Assembly (NCBI RefSeq): GCF_003386235.1
Contig: NZ_QRDZ01000043.1
Location: 1-64,000, forward strand
DNA: 64,000 nucleotides
From: Cohnella phaseoli
Lineage (GTDB): Bacteria > Bacillota > Bacilli > Paenibacillales > Paenibacillaceae
Direction: 5' to 3'
Shown: positions 7,574 through 15,594 of the stretch, one piece after another
Layout: the number at the start of each line of letters is the position of its first letter
How positions within the stretch are numbered: the first letter of the stretch is position 1
The notes under the pieces: model-generated
Seen by the model: only the letters and a program-made list of their open reading frames with translations
Told to the model about the DNA's origin: nothing
The model's database searches: none
Translations under genes and position numbers: made by a program

Positions 7574-9331
7574 TTATTGAACGGTTTGTGGCATTGGAAC
7601 AAACACCAGGTTGATCGGAAGATTGCTGCCGGATGCCACGATCAACGCTAGATCGACCGTCTCTTCCTTATCGCCGGTACGGTACAGGATACCCAGTTCG
7701 TCCGGGTTTTTCAAAATGCTCTTCTCTACCGCCTGCACCACCCGGTCGTTGACGAGCAGCGCCCCCGCATAATGGCCGCCCCGCGCATTGAGTCCGATTA
7801 GCGTATGAGGCGCAACCTTTACCCGCACATTGTAACGCACGCCGGTATTGCCTTTATTCGATTCCGGAATGCCTAGCAGCTTATCCTCGCCTTGAAGGAA
7901 GCTGTCGTCAAGATCGCCGATTGAAATCCGCTGCTCCTCGTAGCCGAGCGCCTCGTTGACGATCAGCGAACGATCGGCATCCTGGAACGTTCCGCGGACA
8001 TGACGGCCATCCCGATCGAGCTGCTTCAGCTCGGGAAGAATCCCGAATATATTTTGGCCCGGATGCGCCTCCGCATCTACCGCGGCAACGGTAAACTGCA
8101 GCTCGTCGCTGGTCTGAATCTCCGTATAGGAGGTCATAATCAGATTCGGCTTCAGCGGCGTATCGCTAACCTCGGGCAAGACGATGACGGATTCGCCCGG
8201 CTGCAGCACGACTTGATCGCGAGGCTTGCCGTGAGCCGTATCTTCAAGGAAGCGGGCGACGGCGTTTTTCCCGCTTGTGGAGACGTAGTCGGTCGGCCCG
8301 CCCTTGCCGAATGCTTCGATATTATAGGTGACCGGATAGCTCTTGCGATTGGTGGCGATCAGGTAGATGGTCAGTGTTTTGCCCGAGCGGTTGCCGTTAT
8401 GGATATTGATTCGGAGCTTGCCCGAGACGCTATCCTGGTAAGCGATTCCTTCCTCGAGGAAATATTCAGGGCTGTTGCTGCGAATTAACTGCATCGGCCG
8501 GGATTCGATCGTATACGGCACTTTCGTCATACGGAGAACGGAAGAGCCGTTAATGGTCATTTTGTCGCCCGGGGGCGTGAACAGACGATTGAATTCCTCC
8601 TCGGTGTACATCGATTCCTCCGTAATCCGGATCTCCTGCGTCAAGGAATCGGTTAGGCCATAATTGTTGGTCACCTTCAACGTAACATGCACAACGCCGG
8701 GACGGAAAAAGGCGCGTTCCAAGCCTGTCCATTCCGTCTTGACGATTTTGCCGCGTTCATCGTAGCTTTCATCGGAGTATTCGATGGGTTCCCCCATTTT
8801 GTAGACGGTTTTGTTCGTTGAAAATTTCGCGACCGGGGGCACGGCTTTCGCTTCTTCTTTCCACGAAAGAGAGTACGAGGTTCCGCTTGCCTCCAAACGG
8901 CTGCCGGTAATTTCCGACCAGGTACGGATTGGCACCATCATACTGCCTTGCAGGGTGAATAGCTTGCCGGATGCGAGGCGCTTTGCGCCATTTAAGGTGT
9001 AACGGGCCGTGCCCGCCTTAAATCGGAGTTCCATGCCCTTCTTCGAGACGACCGATTCCTGGGTGGCTGCGTCGTAGGAGACGGTGTAGCCGTACAAATC
9101 GGCTACAGTTCTCAGCGGAATAAAGTTGGCTCCTTGCTTGTAAGTAACCGGCTGGACGGCCTTCATGAGCCGACCGTTGAATTCAATACTCGCGCTATTG
9201 GACTTCAGCAGAACGGTATTCTGCTGCGCAGCGACATCTTGCCCATAGGCGGAAGCGGCGGAAAAAGGGATCGACAGCAGCATGGAACCGAGAACGATCT
9301 TCGTCAATTGTTTTTGGATTTGCAGTTTCAT
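7574..9331 (-). CDS. Secreted copper-amine-oxidase-N/stalk domain protein
   Basis: A 585-residue exported protein. The signal peptide ends near SAASAYGQ (about 30). Residues about 40-160 carry the tandem stalk-domain pattern common in Paenibacillaceae (FIPLRTVADLYGYTVSYD, then MMVPIRTWSEITGS). A PKD-like segment follows (PPVAKFSTNKTVYKMGEPIEYSDES, about 170-245). The C-terminal 330 residues have no family I recognise. There is no SLH domain or sortase motif, so how it attaches to the wall is unclear. The reverse-strand start at 9331 has AAGGAGAA upstream. The function is unknown, presumably in the cell envelope. Confidence 0.85.
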   Translation of the reverse strand: MKLQIQKQLTKIVLGSMLLSIPFSAASAYGQDVAAQQNTVLLKSNSASIEFNGRLMKAVQPVTYKQGANFIPLRTVADLYGYTVSYDAATQESVVSKKGMELRFKAGTARYTLNGAKRLASGKLFTLQGSMMVPIRTWSEITGSRLEASGTSYSLSWKEEAKAVPPVAKFSTNKTVYKMGEPIEYSDESYDERGKIVKTEWTGLERAFFRPGVVHVTLKVTNNYGLTDSLTQEIRITEESMYTEEEFNRLFTPPGDKMTINGSSVLRMTKVPYTIESRPMQLIRSNSPEYFLEEGIAYQDSVSGKLRINIHNGNRSGKTLTIYLIATNRKSYPVTYNIEAFGKGGPTDYVSTSGKNAVARFLEDTAHGKPRDQVVLQPGESVIVLPEVSDTPLKPNLIMTSYTEIQTSDELQFTVAAVDAEAHPGQNIFGILPELKQLDRDGRHVRGTFQDADRSLIVNEALGYEEQRISIGDLDDSFLQGEDKLLGIPESNKGNTGVRYNVRVKVAPHTLIGLNARGGHYAGALLVNDRVVQAVEKSILKNPDELGILYRTGDKEETVDLALIVASGSNLPINLVFVPMPQTVQ

Positions 9332-9494
9332 TGTAATAAGTTCTCCTTAAGCTTGTTCGATTCTAGAATATCGCCTGCCCGCCATACGTCGTATAGGAAT
9401 ATCCCGATAGCCTGTTTCCATCGAAATGGGAAGGTATGTATAAGTGACGCACGCGAGCGGTAAATGTTGCGGTATTGACGGAGGGGGGGATTTT

Positions 9495-9653
9495 GTGGCC
9501 GTACAGAACATCGATGAGGAGCCTGGCATCGACTTGATGAAGTTTAGTCGGCTCGATTGCATGGTAACGGTGGTGGACGCTTATCGGTTCCGGAAGGATT
9601 TTGGCTCAGGGGATTCGCTGATGGATCGCAAGCAGGAGGTCGCTGAAACATAA
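9495..9653 (+). pseudogene. Duplicated fragment of the COG0523 GTPase gene (relic or micro-ORF)
   Basis: Bases 9511-9642 align without gaps to 5230-5361 of the COG0523 GTPase gene, with six differences that I counted by eye. The encoded stretch matches YIDEELGIDLTKF through DRKQEV of the parent. It contains neither the Walker A nor the CxCC motif, so it has no GTPase function. The fragment is nevertheless preceded by GGAGGGGGG (9480-9488) and a GTG at 9495, ends with TAA, and is followed directly by a terminator. A 52-residue peptide could therefore be made. The parent is 4.3 kb upstream. Confidence 0.85.
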
Positions 9654-9700
9654 AAACTCGCAAGAGCAGGAGCAGTCCCCTGGCAAATGCGAGCTTTTTA
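9651..9700. terminator. Bidirectional terminator between the GTPase fragment and hemL
   Basis: TAAAAACTCGCA (9651-9662) pairs with TGCGAGCTTTTTA (9688-9700), with one bulged base. Both outer arms are A/T-rich, so T-tracts exist on both strands. It can serve convergent hemL. Confidence 0.7.
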
Positions 9701-9721
9701 AATTGTTAGAAACTAACGGAC

Positions 9722-11041
9722 TTAAAGTTCACTTCCCATCTCAGCGAAAGACTCCTCCGCCGCAGACAAGGTCGCGTCAATGTCGGCATCGGTGTGAGCC
9801 GTCGTAAGGAACCATGCTTCGTACTTAGAAGGGGCGAGGTAGACGCCGCGCTCCAGCATGAGGCGGAAGAAGCGGCCGAACTGCTCGCCGTCGGAGAGCT
9901 GCGCGTCCTCGTAGTTGGCGACCGGTCCGGCGCAGAAGTGAGTGGAGAACGCGCCGACGATCCGGTTGATCGTCAGCGGCTCGCCATGCCGGTCCGCAGA
10001 GGCTTGCAGCCCGTCGCACAACCGTGCGGCCTGCGCTTCCATGCGAGCGTAAACGCCCGGCTCGCGCAGCACCTCCAGGCAAGCCAGTCCGGCGAGCACC
10101 GACGCCGGGTTGCCGGCCATTGTGCCCGCCTGATAAGCGGGGCCGAGCGGCGCGATCATCTCCATCAAGTCGGCGCGGCCGCCGTAAGCTCCGATAGGAA
10201 GGCCGCCGCCGATGATTTTGCCGAGGGCGGTTAGATCCGGCCGGATCGCTTCCTGATCCGCGAACGCCGAGAATGTCTGGGCCGAGCCGTAGTGGAAGCG
10301 GAACGCGCTGATCACCTCGTCGTAGATGACGAGAGCGCCAGCGTCCCGCGCCAGCTTGCACAGCCCTTCCAGAAAGCCGGGCTTCGGCATCACCATGCCG
10401 AAGTTGCCGACGATCGGCTCGACCATGACCGCCGCGACCTGGTCGCCCCAATGCTCCAGCGCCGTGCGCAGCCCGTCCAACTCGTTAAACGGCACGGTAA
10501 TGACCTCGCTGGCAATACTGGGCGGGATGCCCGCGCTGTCGGGAATACCGAGCGTCGACGGGCCGGAGCCCGCGGCGACGAGCACCAGGTCGGCATGGCC
10601 GTGGTAGCAGCCGGCGAACTTGATGATTTTGTTGCGGCCGGTGAACGCCCGGGCGACGCGAATCGTCGTCATGACCGCCTCCGTGCCCGAGTTGACGAAG
10701 CGCACCTTATCCATCGAAGGGATCGCTTCCTTCAGCGCCGCCGCGAGCCGAATTTCATGCTCCGTCGCCGTGCCGTACAGCGTGCCGTTCTGCGCCGCCC
10801 GGACGATCGCCTCGGTGACCTTCGGATGCGCATGTCCCGTAATGATCGGCCCGAACGCGGCCAAATAGTCGATGTACCGGTTACCGTCGACATCCCAGAA
10901 ATAAGCGCCCTCCGCGCGTTCCATAAACACCGGCGCACCGCCGCCGACCGCCTTGAAGGAACGGGAGGGGCTGTTCACTCCTCCGACAATGTGGCGCTGA
11001 GCTTCCTCGTACAGCTGCTCCGAACGTACTCTCTGATTCAT
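9722..11041 (-). CDS. hemL: Glutamate-1-semialdehyde 2,1-aminomutase
   Basis: PLP enzyme that converts glutamate-1-semialdehyde to 5-aminolevulinate, the C5 entry to tetrapyrrole synthesis. It has 439 residues, the normal length. Visible are the N-terminal GGVNSPSRSF, the PLP-phosphate region NSGTEAVMT, CYHGHADLVL, the VIYDEVISAFRF segment with the PLP-ring Asp, and the Schiff-base lysine in LGKIIGGGLPIGAYGG (about residue 270). It stands alone here with no other hem genes. Firmicutes often carry two copies (hemL and gsaB), and which one this is cannot be told. Confidence 0.95.
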   Translation of the reverse strand: MNQRVRSEQLYEEAQRHIVGGVNSPSRSFKAVGGGAPVFMERAEGAYFWDVDGNRYIDYLAAFGPIITGHAHPKVTEAIVRAAQNGTLYGTATEHEIRLAAALKEAIPSMDKVRFVNSGTEAVMTTIRVARAFTGRNKIIKFAGCYHGHADLVLVAAGSGPSTLGIPDSAGIPPSIASEVITVPFNELDGLRTALEHWGDQVAAVMVEPIVGNFGMVMPKPGFLEGLCKLARDAGALVIYDEVISAFRFHYGSAQTFSAFADQEAIRPDLTALGKIIGGGLPIGAYGGRADLMEMIAPLGPAYQAGTMAGNPASVLAGLACLEVLREPGVYARMEAQAARLCDGLQASADRHGEPLTINRIVGAFSTHFCAGPVANYEDAQLSDGEQFGRFFRLMLERGVYLAPSKYEAWFLTTAHTDADIDATLSAAEESFAEMGSEL

Positions 11042-11104
11042 TTTCTCCTAACCTCCGCTTATCCGTGTTGTTGCTTTCTGGCCTGCAAGACGAATATAAA
11101 CATC

Positions 11105-11132
11105 ATACCGCCATCCCGAGGGACGGCGGTAT
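11105..11132 (-). terminator. Hairpin after the LCP gene
   Basis: ATACCGCC (11105-11112) pairs with GGCGGTAT (11125-11132), and TCCC/GGGA extends the stem inside. It lies 6 nt past the LCP stop on the minus strand. The T-tract is weak. Confidence 0.6.
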
Positions 11133-11137
11133 AGTAC

Positions 11138-12151
11138 TTAATTTTGTGCGGCTGCCGAACTCGCGGAAGGGCTGGCTCCCGGAGTTTCCTCGACTGCCGT
11201 ATCGTCCGTGCTCAGCACTTCCTGTACGTATTCCTTCAGCTTGTCGCGATTCCGTACGCCCAGCATCGCCGAACCGTTTACGTTTTCGTCGAAGACAAGG
11301 TCCATTGGAGGAATTTGCGCGGAGCCGGCCTGATGCGAATTGTAGCCCAGCGTGCCCAGCTTCAGCATATCGTTCGAGGTCATGTTCGTCTCGATGTACG
11401 GAACGACCTCGCTCAAAATATCCGGAAGCTTGATCAGGTTCCAGCCGTCCATCAGCTTGAGCGCTACGGCTTTCAGGAACTGGCGCTGGCGCTCGGTGCG
11501 GCTGAAGTCGGACAGCTTGTCGTGCCGGAAACGCACGTATTGCAGCGCCTTATCGCCGTCGAGATGCTGCTGCCCCTTCTTCAGGTTGATGTCGTACCGG
11601 TTGCCGTCCGCATTGTCGGTCCATTTCATATCCTTTTCCACATAGAAGTCGACGCCGCCAAGCGCATCCACCAGCTTGATGAATCCTTGAAAATCGGCAT
11701 AAACATAATACTGAACATCCAGTCCCATCAGGTTGCCGATCGTCTTCATCGCCAGCTCCGGGCCGCCGAGGGAAAGGGCCGTGTTGGCGCGGTTGTCTTT
11801 ATAACCGGGAATTTCCACGCGGGTGTCGCGCAGCACCGAGAATAGGTGTATTTTCTTCGATACGGGATCGAAGGAGGCGACCAGCATCGTGTCCGACCGG
11901 GGCACTTCCCCTTCTCTCAGCCCTCTGTCGTCGCCGCCCATGAGCAGCACGTTGACCCGTTCCGAGCCTTCCCACTCCGGCGGCTTGTACTCCGGCTTCT
12001 CCTCAAACTGGCGGAACCGCGATTCCTCTTTCGGCTTCTGTGCCTTATCGATTTCTTTAACGCTTGCCCATGCCCACCAGCCTACCGCACACAAAAAAAT
12101 AAAAGCCAATCCCAATATCGAGAACAAGGTGATCTTCCACTTTTTCTTCAT
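11138..12151 (-). CDS. LCP (LytR-CpsA-Psr) family cell-wall ligase
   Basis: Membrane-anchored phosphotransferase that joins teichoic acid or other glycopolymers from undecaprenyl-PP carriers to peptidoglycan. One N-terminal membrane segment (ITLFSILGLAFIFLCAVGWW) is followed by the LCP domain: LLMGGDDRG, RSDTMLVASFDP, SVLRDTRVEIPGY, then LDGDKALQYVRFRHD with the conserved arginines, and DFSRTERQRQF. The tail is Ser/Ala/Thr-rich and disordered. I chose the start at 12151 (MKKKWK) because GAGAGGA lies 8 nt upstream; a longer frame to 12220 has no ribosome site. It is divergent from the ABC exporter operon. Confidence 0.92.
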   Translation of the reverse strand: MKKKWKITLFSILGLAFIFLCAVGWWAWASVKEIDKAQKPKEESRFRQFEEKPEYKPPEWEGSERVNVLLMGGDDRGLREGEVPRSDTMLVASFDPVSKKIHLFSVLRDTRVEIPGYKDNRANTALSLGGPELAMKTIGNLMGLDVQYYVYADFQGFIKLVDALGGVDFYVEKDMKWTDNADGNRYDINLKKGQQHLDGDKALQYVRFRHDKLSDFSRTERQRQFLKAVALKLMDGWNLIKLPDILSEVVPYIETNMTSNDMLKLGTLGYNSHQAGSAQIPPMDLVFDENVNGSAMLGVRNRDKLKEYVQEVLSTDDTAVEETPGASPSASSAAAQN

Positions 12152-12265
12152 TCCGATAGTCCTCTCAGTTGACAGTATGTTAAAATTATAAAGTTTCGGC
12201 CCCAGAATGCGCAAGTTCATGTAAAAAACCTTTAATGAACTCGACTTGACCCTAGGAGGTTCATC

Positions 12266-13354
12266 ATGTTAGCCATAGACGTGCATCAGCTGCGCAAGCA
12301 GTTCAAAGTCCAGAAAAACCGCGAAGGTCTCAAGGGAGCGCTCCAGGATTTGTTCAAACGGGAGCATACTGAGGTAGCGGCGGTCAAGGATATCAGCTTT
12401 CAAATTCCTCAAGGCGAAATATGCGGTTACATAGGGGAGAACGGTGCAGGCAAGTCGACCACGATCAAAATGCTGACCGGCATTCTCGTGCCGACCTCCG
12501 GCAAGCTGCTCGTCAACGGATTCGTTCCTTATAAAGAGCGCGAGAAGTTCGTGCAGGGCATCGGCGTCGTGTTCGGGCAGCGCAGCCAGCTGTGGTGGGA
12601 TATCGGAGTCATCGAATCTTTTCGACTGCTCAGAAAAGTATACCGGGTCGACGAGACGGATTTTCGCAAAAGGCTGGACGAGCTGGTGGAAACCCTACAA
12701 TTGCAGGAGCTGCTAAACCGCCCGGTGCGCAAGCTGAGCCTGGGTCAGCGGATGCGCTGCGAGCTGGTGGCGGCGCTGCTGCACAATCCTTCGATTTTGT
12801 TTTTGGACGAGCCGACGATCGGCTTGGATATTGTCGTGAAGACGGAAATCCGCGAGTTTCTGAAACGGCTCAACCGCGAGCAGGGGACGACGATTCTGCT
12901 GACGACGCATGATCTGCAGGACATCGAGGCGCTGTGCTCGCGCGTCATTATGCTGGACGACGGGCGCATTATCTACGACGGCGGACTGGAGGAGCTGAAG
13001 GCGCGCTGGGGCAAAGGGCGCGAGGTGCAGTTCCAGTTCACCGATCCGGTGACGCTGGCTAGGGTGTCGGCCTTGACGGGAGAGCTGGATGTGCGCTGGT
13101 CGCTGGACAACGACCTGACGGCCAAGGTGTGGATTCCGCGCGAGATGAACGTGTCCGAGGTGTTGTCGCGCGTCGTGGGCCGGCTCGATATTAGCGATAT
13201 TAAAATTTTCGAGACGAATACGGATGAGATCGTGCGCGAGATTTATCAGTCGGGCAGCGCCGAAGCGCCGCGCGATTTGTCCGCCCTGAGCGAAGGGGAG
13301 ACAGGCCCCGGGGACCGCGAGACCGAGAAGACGGAGGCGGGAGCGGCGCGATGA
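12266..13354 (+). CDS. ABC-2 type exporter, ATP-binding protein (COG4586-like)
   Basis: Nucleotide-binding subunit of a three-gene ABC transporter. Walker A is GENGAGKST (about 59-67), the Q-loop region reads VVFGQRSQLWWDI, the signature is LSLGQRMR, Walker B is ILFLDEPTIGLD, and the H-switch is TTHD. The FGQ...QLWWD insert is typical of the COG4586 branch found with COG4587/COG3694 permeases. A C-terminal domain of about 110 residues follows. The start ATG follows AGGAGG at 12254-12259. It overlaps the next gene by 4 nt (ATGA). The cargo is unknown. Confidence 0.92.
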   Translation: MLAIDVHQLRKQFKVQKNREGLKGALQDLFKREHTEVAAVKDISFQIPQGEICGYIGENGAGKSTTIKMLTGILVPTSGKLLVNGFVPYKEREKFVQGIGVVFGQRSQLWWDIGVIESFRLLRKVYRVDETDFRKRLDELVETLQLQELLNRPVRKLSLGQRMRCELVAALLHNPSILFLDEPTIGLDIVVKTEIREFLKRLNREQGTTILLTTHDLQDIEALCSRVIMLDDGRIIYDGGLEELKARWGKGREVQFQFTDPVTLARVSALTGELDVRWSLDNDLTAKVWIPREMNVSEVLSRVVGRLDISDIKIFETNTDEIVREIYQSGSAEAPRDLSALSEGETGPGDRETEKTEAGAAR

Positions 13355-14145
13355 TGAGTATGTACTTGGATTTCGTCCGCATCCGGTTTCTGATGATGCT
13401 CGCTTACCGGGTCAACTATTACAGCGGCATCGTGATCTACGCGATCAATATCGGGGCGTATTATTTTTTGTGGAAGGCCATTTTTGGCGAGGCGGAGACG
13501 CTGCAGGGGTTCACGGTTATCCAGATGTCCACTTATGTGGCTGTGTCGTGGATGGCGCGGGCGTTTTATTTTAACAACCTGGACCGGGAAATTTCGAATG
13601 AGATCGTCGACGGCAGCGTGGCGATCCAGATTATTCGGCCATATTCTTATTTGCTCGTGAAAATGATGCAGGGCTTCGGCGAAGGGCTGTTCCGCTTGCT
13701 GCTGTTCATGATTCCGGGGATGATCGTCGTTTCGTTTATTTTTCCGCTGGAGCTGCCGACCGATCCGGTGCAGTGGATCGTTTTCTTCGTCATGATCTGG
13801 TTCAGCTTTCTGATTAATACGCAGCTTAACTTGCTGACGGGGCTGGGCGCATTCTTCTTCGAGAACAATCAAGGGATTATGTCGATGAAAAGAATTATGG
13901 TCGACCTGCTGTCCGGCGTCGTCGTTCCGATTGCTTTTTTCCCGGGATGGGCGATTTCGATTATGAACTGGTTGCCGTTTCAGGCGATTACGTATTTGCC
14001 GGGCTCGGTGTTTACAGGGCGAATTCAGGGGGCGGACGTGTGGAATGCGCTGCTCGTGCAGGTCGCTTGGACGGTCGTGCTGATCGTACCGATTATGCTC
14101 GTATGGCGCGCGGCGCGGCGTCGTCTGTTCGTGCAAGGGGGTTGA
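13351..14145 (+). CDS. ABC-2 family permease (COG4587-like)
   Basis: A 264-residue membrane protein with six hydrophobic segments and the NNLDREISNEIVDGSVAIQIIRPYSY cytoplasmic loop characteristic of this permease pair. It begins at ATG 13351, overlapping the ATPase stop by 4 nt, and is followed 5 bp later by a second permease. The two probably form a heterodimeric channel. Export rather than import is inferred from the ABC-2 fold and the absence of a binding protein. Confidence 0.88.
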   Translation: MMSMYLDFVRIRFLMMLAYRVNYYSGIVIYAINIGAYYFLWKAIFGEAETLQGFTVIQMSTYVAVSWMARAFYFNNLDREISNEIVDGSVAIQIIRPYSYLLVKMMQGFGEGLFRLLLFMIPGMIVVSFIFPLELPTDPVQWIVFFVMIWFSFLINTQLNLLTGLGAFFFENNQGIMSMKRIMVDLLSGVVVPIAFFPGWAISIMNWLPFQAITYLPGSVFTGRIQGADVWNALLVQVAWTVVLIVPIMLVWRAARRRLFVQGG

Positions 14146-14149
14146 GAAA

Positions 14150-14947
14150 ATGAACCGATTCGCGTTTACATTGGGCTTGTATCGGGATTATTTGGCCAAC
14201 TATTTGAAGACGAAGCTGAGCTACCGCGCCGATTTCTGGATCGAGGTGCTGTCGGATCTGCTGTTTAACGGGCTGAACCTGGTGTTCATCTTCATCGTGT
14301 TCATGCATACGCCGTCCCTTGGCGGCTGGAGCGAGGCGGAGGTCGTGTTCGTCTACGGGTACTTTATGCTGGCTTCGGGGCTATTCTCGACGTTCTTCAG
14401 CGCCTGGAACTTCAGCGAGCGGTACATCGTCAAAGGGGAGATGGATCGGGTGCTCACCCGTCCGACGCATTCTCTGGTGCAGGTCATGCTGGAAAATATG
14501 GACCCGCCCGCACTGTTCGGAGGGCTCGTCGGTCTCGCGATTCTGATTTCGTCATGGACGACGCTTGGTCTGCCATTCCACTGGTACGATCCGCTTGTGT
14601 TGATTGTGATGGTGCTCGGCTCTTGCTTCATCTATATGGGCATCTATACGGCGATGGCGGCGATCTCGTTTTACTCGGACGCGCCGACCGGCATCGGGCC
14701 GCTCATCTACAACATTCAGAACTACGGGCGTTACCCGGTGGAAATCTACAATAAAACAATCAAGTTTCTGCTGACGTGGCTGCTCCCGTTCGCATTCGTG
14801 GGCGTGTACCCGGCTTCATTTTTCCTCGGGCGATTGGAGGAATGGTGGATGCCGTGGCTGACGCCGGTCGTCGGCCTCGTCTTCCTGACGATTGGCATTT
14901 CGTTCTGGAACTACGGCGTGAAGCGGTATCGCGGGGCGGGGAGTTAA
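14150..14947 (+). CDS. ABC-2 family permease (COG3694-like)
   Basis: A 265-residue, six-segment membrane protein and second permease of the exporter. The family-specific loop reads FSERYIVKGEMDRVLTRPTHSLVQVMLE, parallel to the DREI..GSVAIQIIRPYSY loop of the partner. The start ATG 14150 has GGGGTTGAG just upstream (14137-14145), within the end of the preceding gene. The operon ends with a strong terminator 17 nt later. Confidence 0.88.
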   Translation: MNRFAFTLGLYRDYLANYLKTKLSYRADFWIEVLSDLLFNGLNLVFIFIVFMHTPSLGGWSEAEVVFVYGYFMLASGLFSTFFSAWNFSERYIVKGEMDRVLTRPTHSLVQVMLENMDPPALFGGLVGLAILISSWTTLGLPFHWYDPLVLIVMVLGSCFIYMGIYTAMAAISFYSDAPTGIGPLIYNIQNYGRYPVEIYNKTIKFLLTWLLPFAFVGVYPASFFLGRLEEWWMPWLTPVVGLVFLTIGISFWNYGVKRYRGAGS

Positions 14948-14963
14948 GAGTCAACTGTAAAGA

Positions 14964-15007
14964 GATGGCGGTGTAAGGGATGGGCCTTGCATTGCCGTCT
15001 TTTTTTG
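14964..15007 (+). terminator. Rho-independent terminator of the ABC-2 exporter operon
   Basis: GATGGCGGTGT (14964-14974) pairs along its whole length with GCATTGCCGTC (14989-14999), using several G-U pairs. Eight T follow (15000-15007). Confidence 0.85.
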
Positions 15008-15030
15008 GTAACGGTTGAAGAGGGAGGAGC

Positions 15031-15220
15031 GGAAAAATAAAGCGGGAAGTCCGCGCTAATTTTGTCGCAAGGAGGAAAAGTGCGGATTTAGAGCGGAAAA
15101 TTCCCCTTAAAATATAAAAAAGTGGAGAATCGAAAAAATAAGGTGGGAAATCCGCATTAAATAACTGAAAAATGGTGCGAAATCGAATTTAAGGCGGGGT
15201 TCCCGCTTTAAATCAAAAAG
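15031..15220. repeat. Tandem array A: four units of about 50-51 bp with dyad core
   Basis: Four diverged copies of an A/T-rich unit whose core reads roughly TTTAAaGCGGgAAtCCCGC.TTAAA. The GCGG-like core starts at 15042, 15093, 15143 and 15193 (steps 51, 50, 50). Each core is a dyad flanked by TTAA-type ends, and the spacers (AAAAAGTGGaGAATCG-like) are also conserved. The same family recurs at 44780-44965. No coding frame is evident. The array sits right after the exporter terminator. Confidence 0.8.
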
Positions 15221-15224
15221 ACGT

Positions 15225-15470
15225 AGTGCATCCTGCGAACAGATCGAACTAAGACGGCAATGATACGTTCGTGCAGTGGGGGCCTAAGAAACTGCTTCGA
15301 GTTCCGCGGACGACAACTGGGAAGCGATGAACACTGGGTTAATCGGGGGTCTTAATGACGTTGCGTACCCGGCGGAGCCTATATTGGCTGTTCGCTAGTC
15401 AGAGCTGATCTATAGGGCATGTATCTCCCAGAGCGAACCGGGGCAGCGGAGGGAGATACATGTCCTTTTT
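15225..15470 (+). ncRNA. Candidate structured RNA of unknown family, ending in a strong terminator
   Basis: This GC-balanced, non-coding stretch lies between array A and the SorC promoter. Local stems include CGAAC/GTTCG (15236-15272) and GCAGT/ACTGC (about 15273-15295). It ends in GGGCATGTATCTCCC (15415-15429) paired with 15451-15465, then five T. No open gene precedes that terminator, which suggests an independent short transcript. It matches no riboswitch, 6S, SRP or tmRNA pattern that I recognise, and no clear promoter was found. Confidence 0.35.
15415..15470 (+). terminator. Strong rho-independent terminator upstream of the SorC gene
   Basis: A 15-bp stem (15415-15429 with 15451-15465, one G-U) with a 21-nt loop and TTTTT at 15466-15470. 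It lies 34 nt before the -35 of the next promoter, so it belongs to an upstream transcript. Confidence 0.85.
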
Positions 15471-15503
15471 ATCGAACATATGATCACTGCCGAAAATTTG
15501 TTC

Positions 15504-15532
15504 TTGCAAACCCTTTCAGATCGGAGTATGAT
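15504..15532 (+). promoter_or_regulatory. SigA-type promoter of the SorC/sugar operon
   Basis: TTGCAA (15504-15509), 17-nt spacer, TATGAT (15527-15532). It sits just before the operator dyad and the regulator gene. Confidence 0.65.
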
Positions 15533-15556
15533 AGCTTCAGAACAAAAATTCTGAAA

Positions 15557-15570
15557 TGAACATTTGTTCA
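15557..15570 (+). promoter_or_regulatory. Putative SorC operator
   Basis: TGAACATTTGTTCA is a perfect 14-bp palindrome. A related half (AGAACAAAAATTCT, from 15539) lies just upstream. It falls between the -10 box and the SorC start, which fits autoregulation by the adjacent SorC-family protein. Related SorC regulators such as LsrR bind TGAACA-type half-sites (from memory). Confidence 0.55.
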
Positions 15571-15594
15571 TAGAGGGAGGGGGCACGGAGTATT

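Noticed and set aside
15225..15470. T-box, 6S, SRP RNA, tmRNA or a known riboswitch
   Set aside because: None of the conserved sequence boxes of these families is present. It is kept only as an unidentified candidate RNA.
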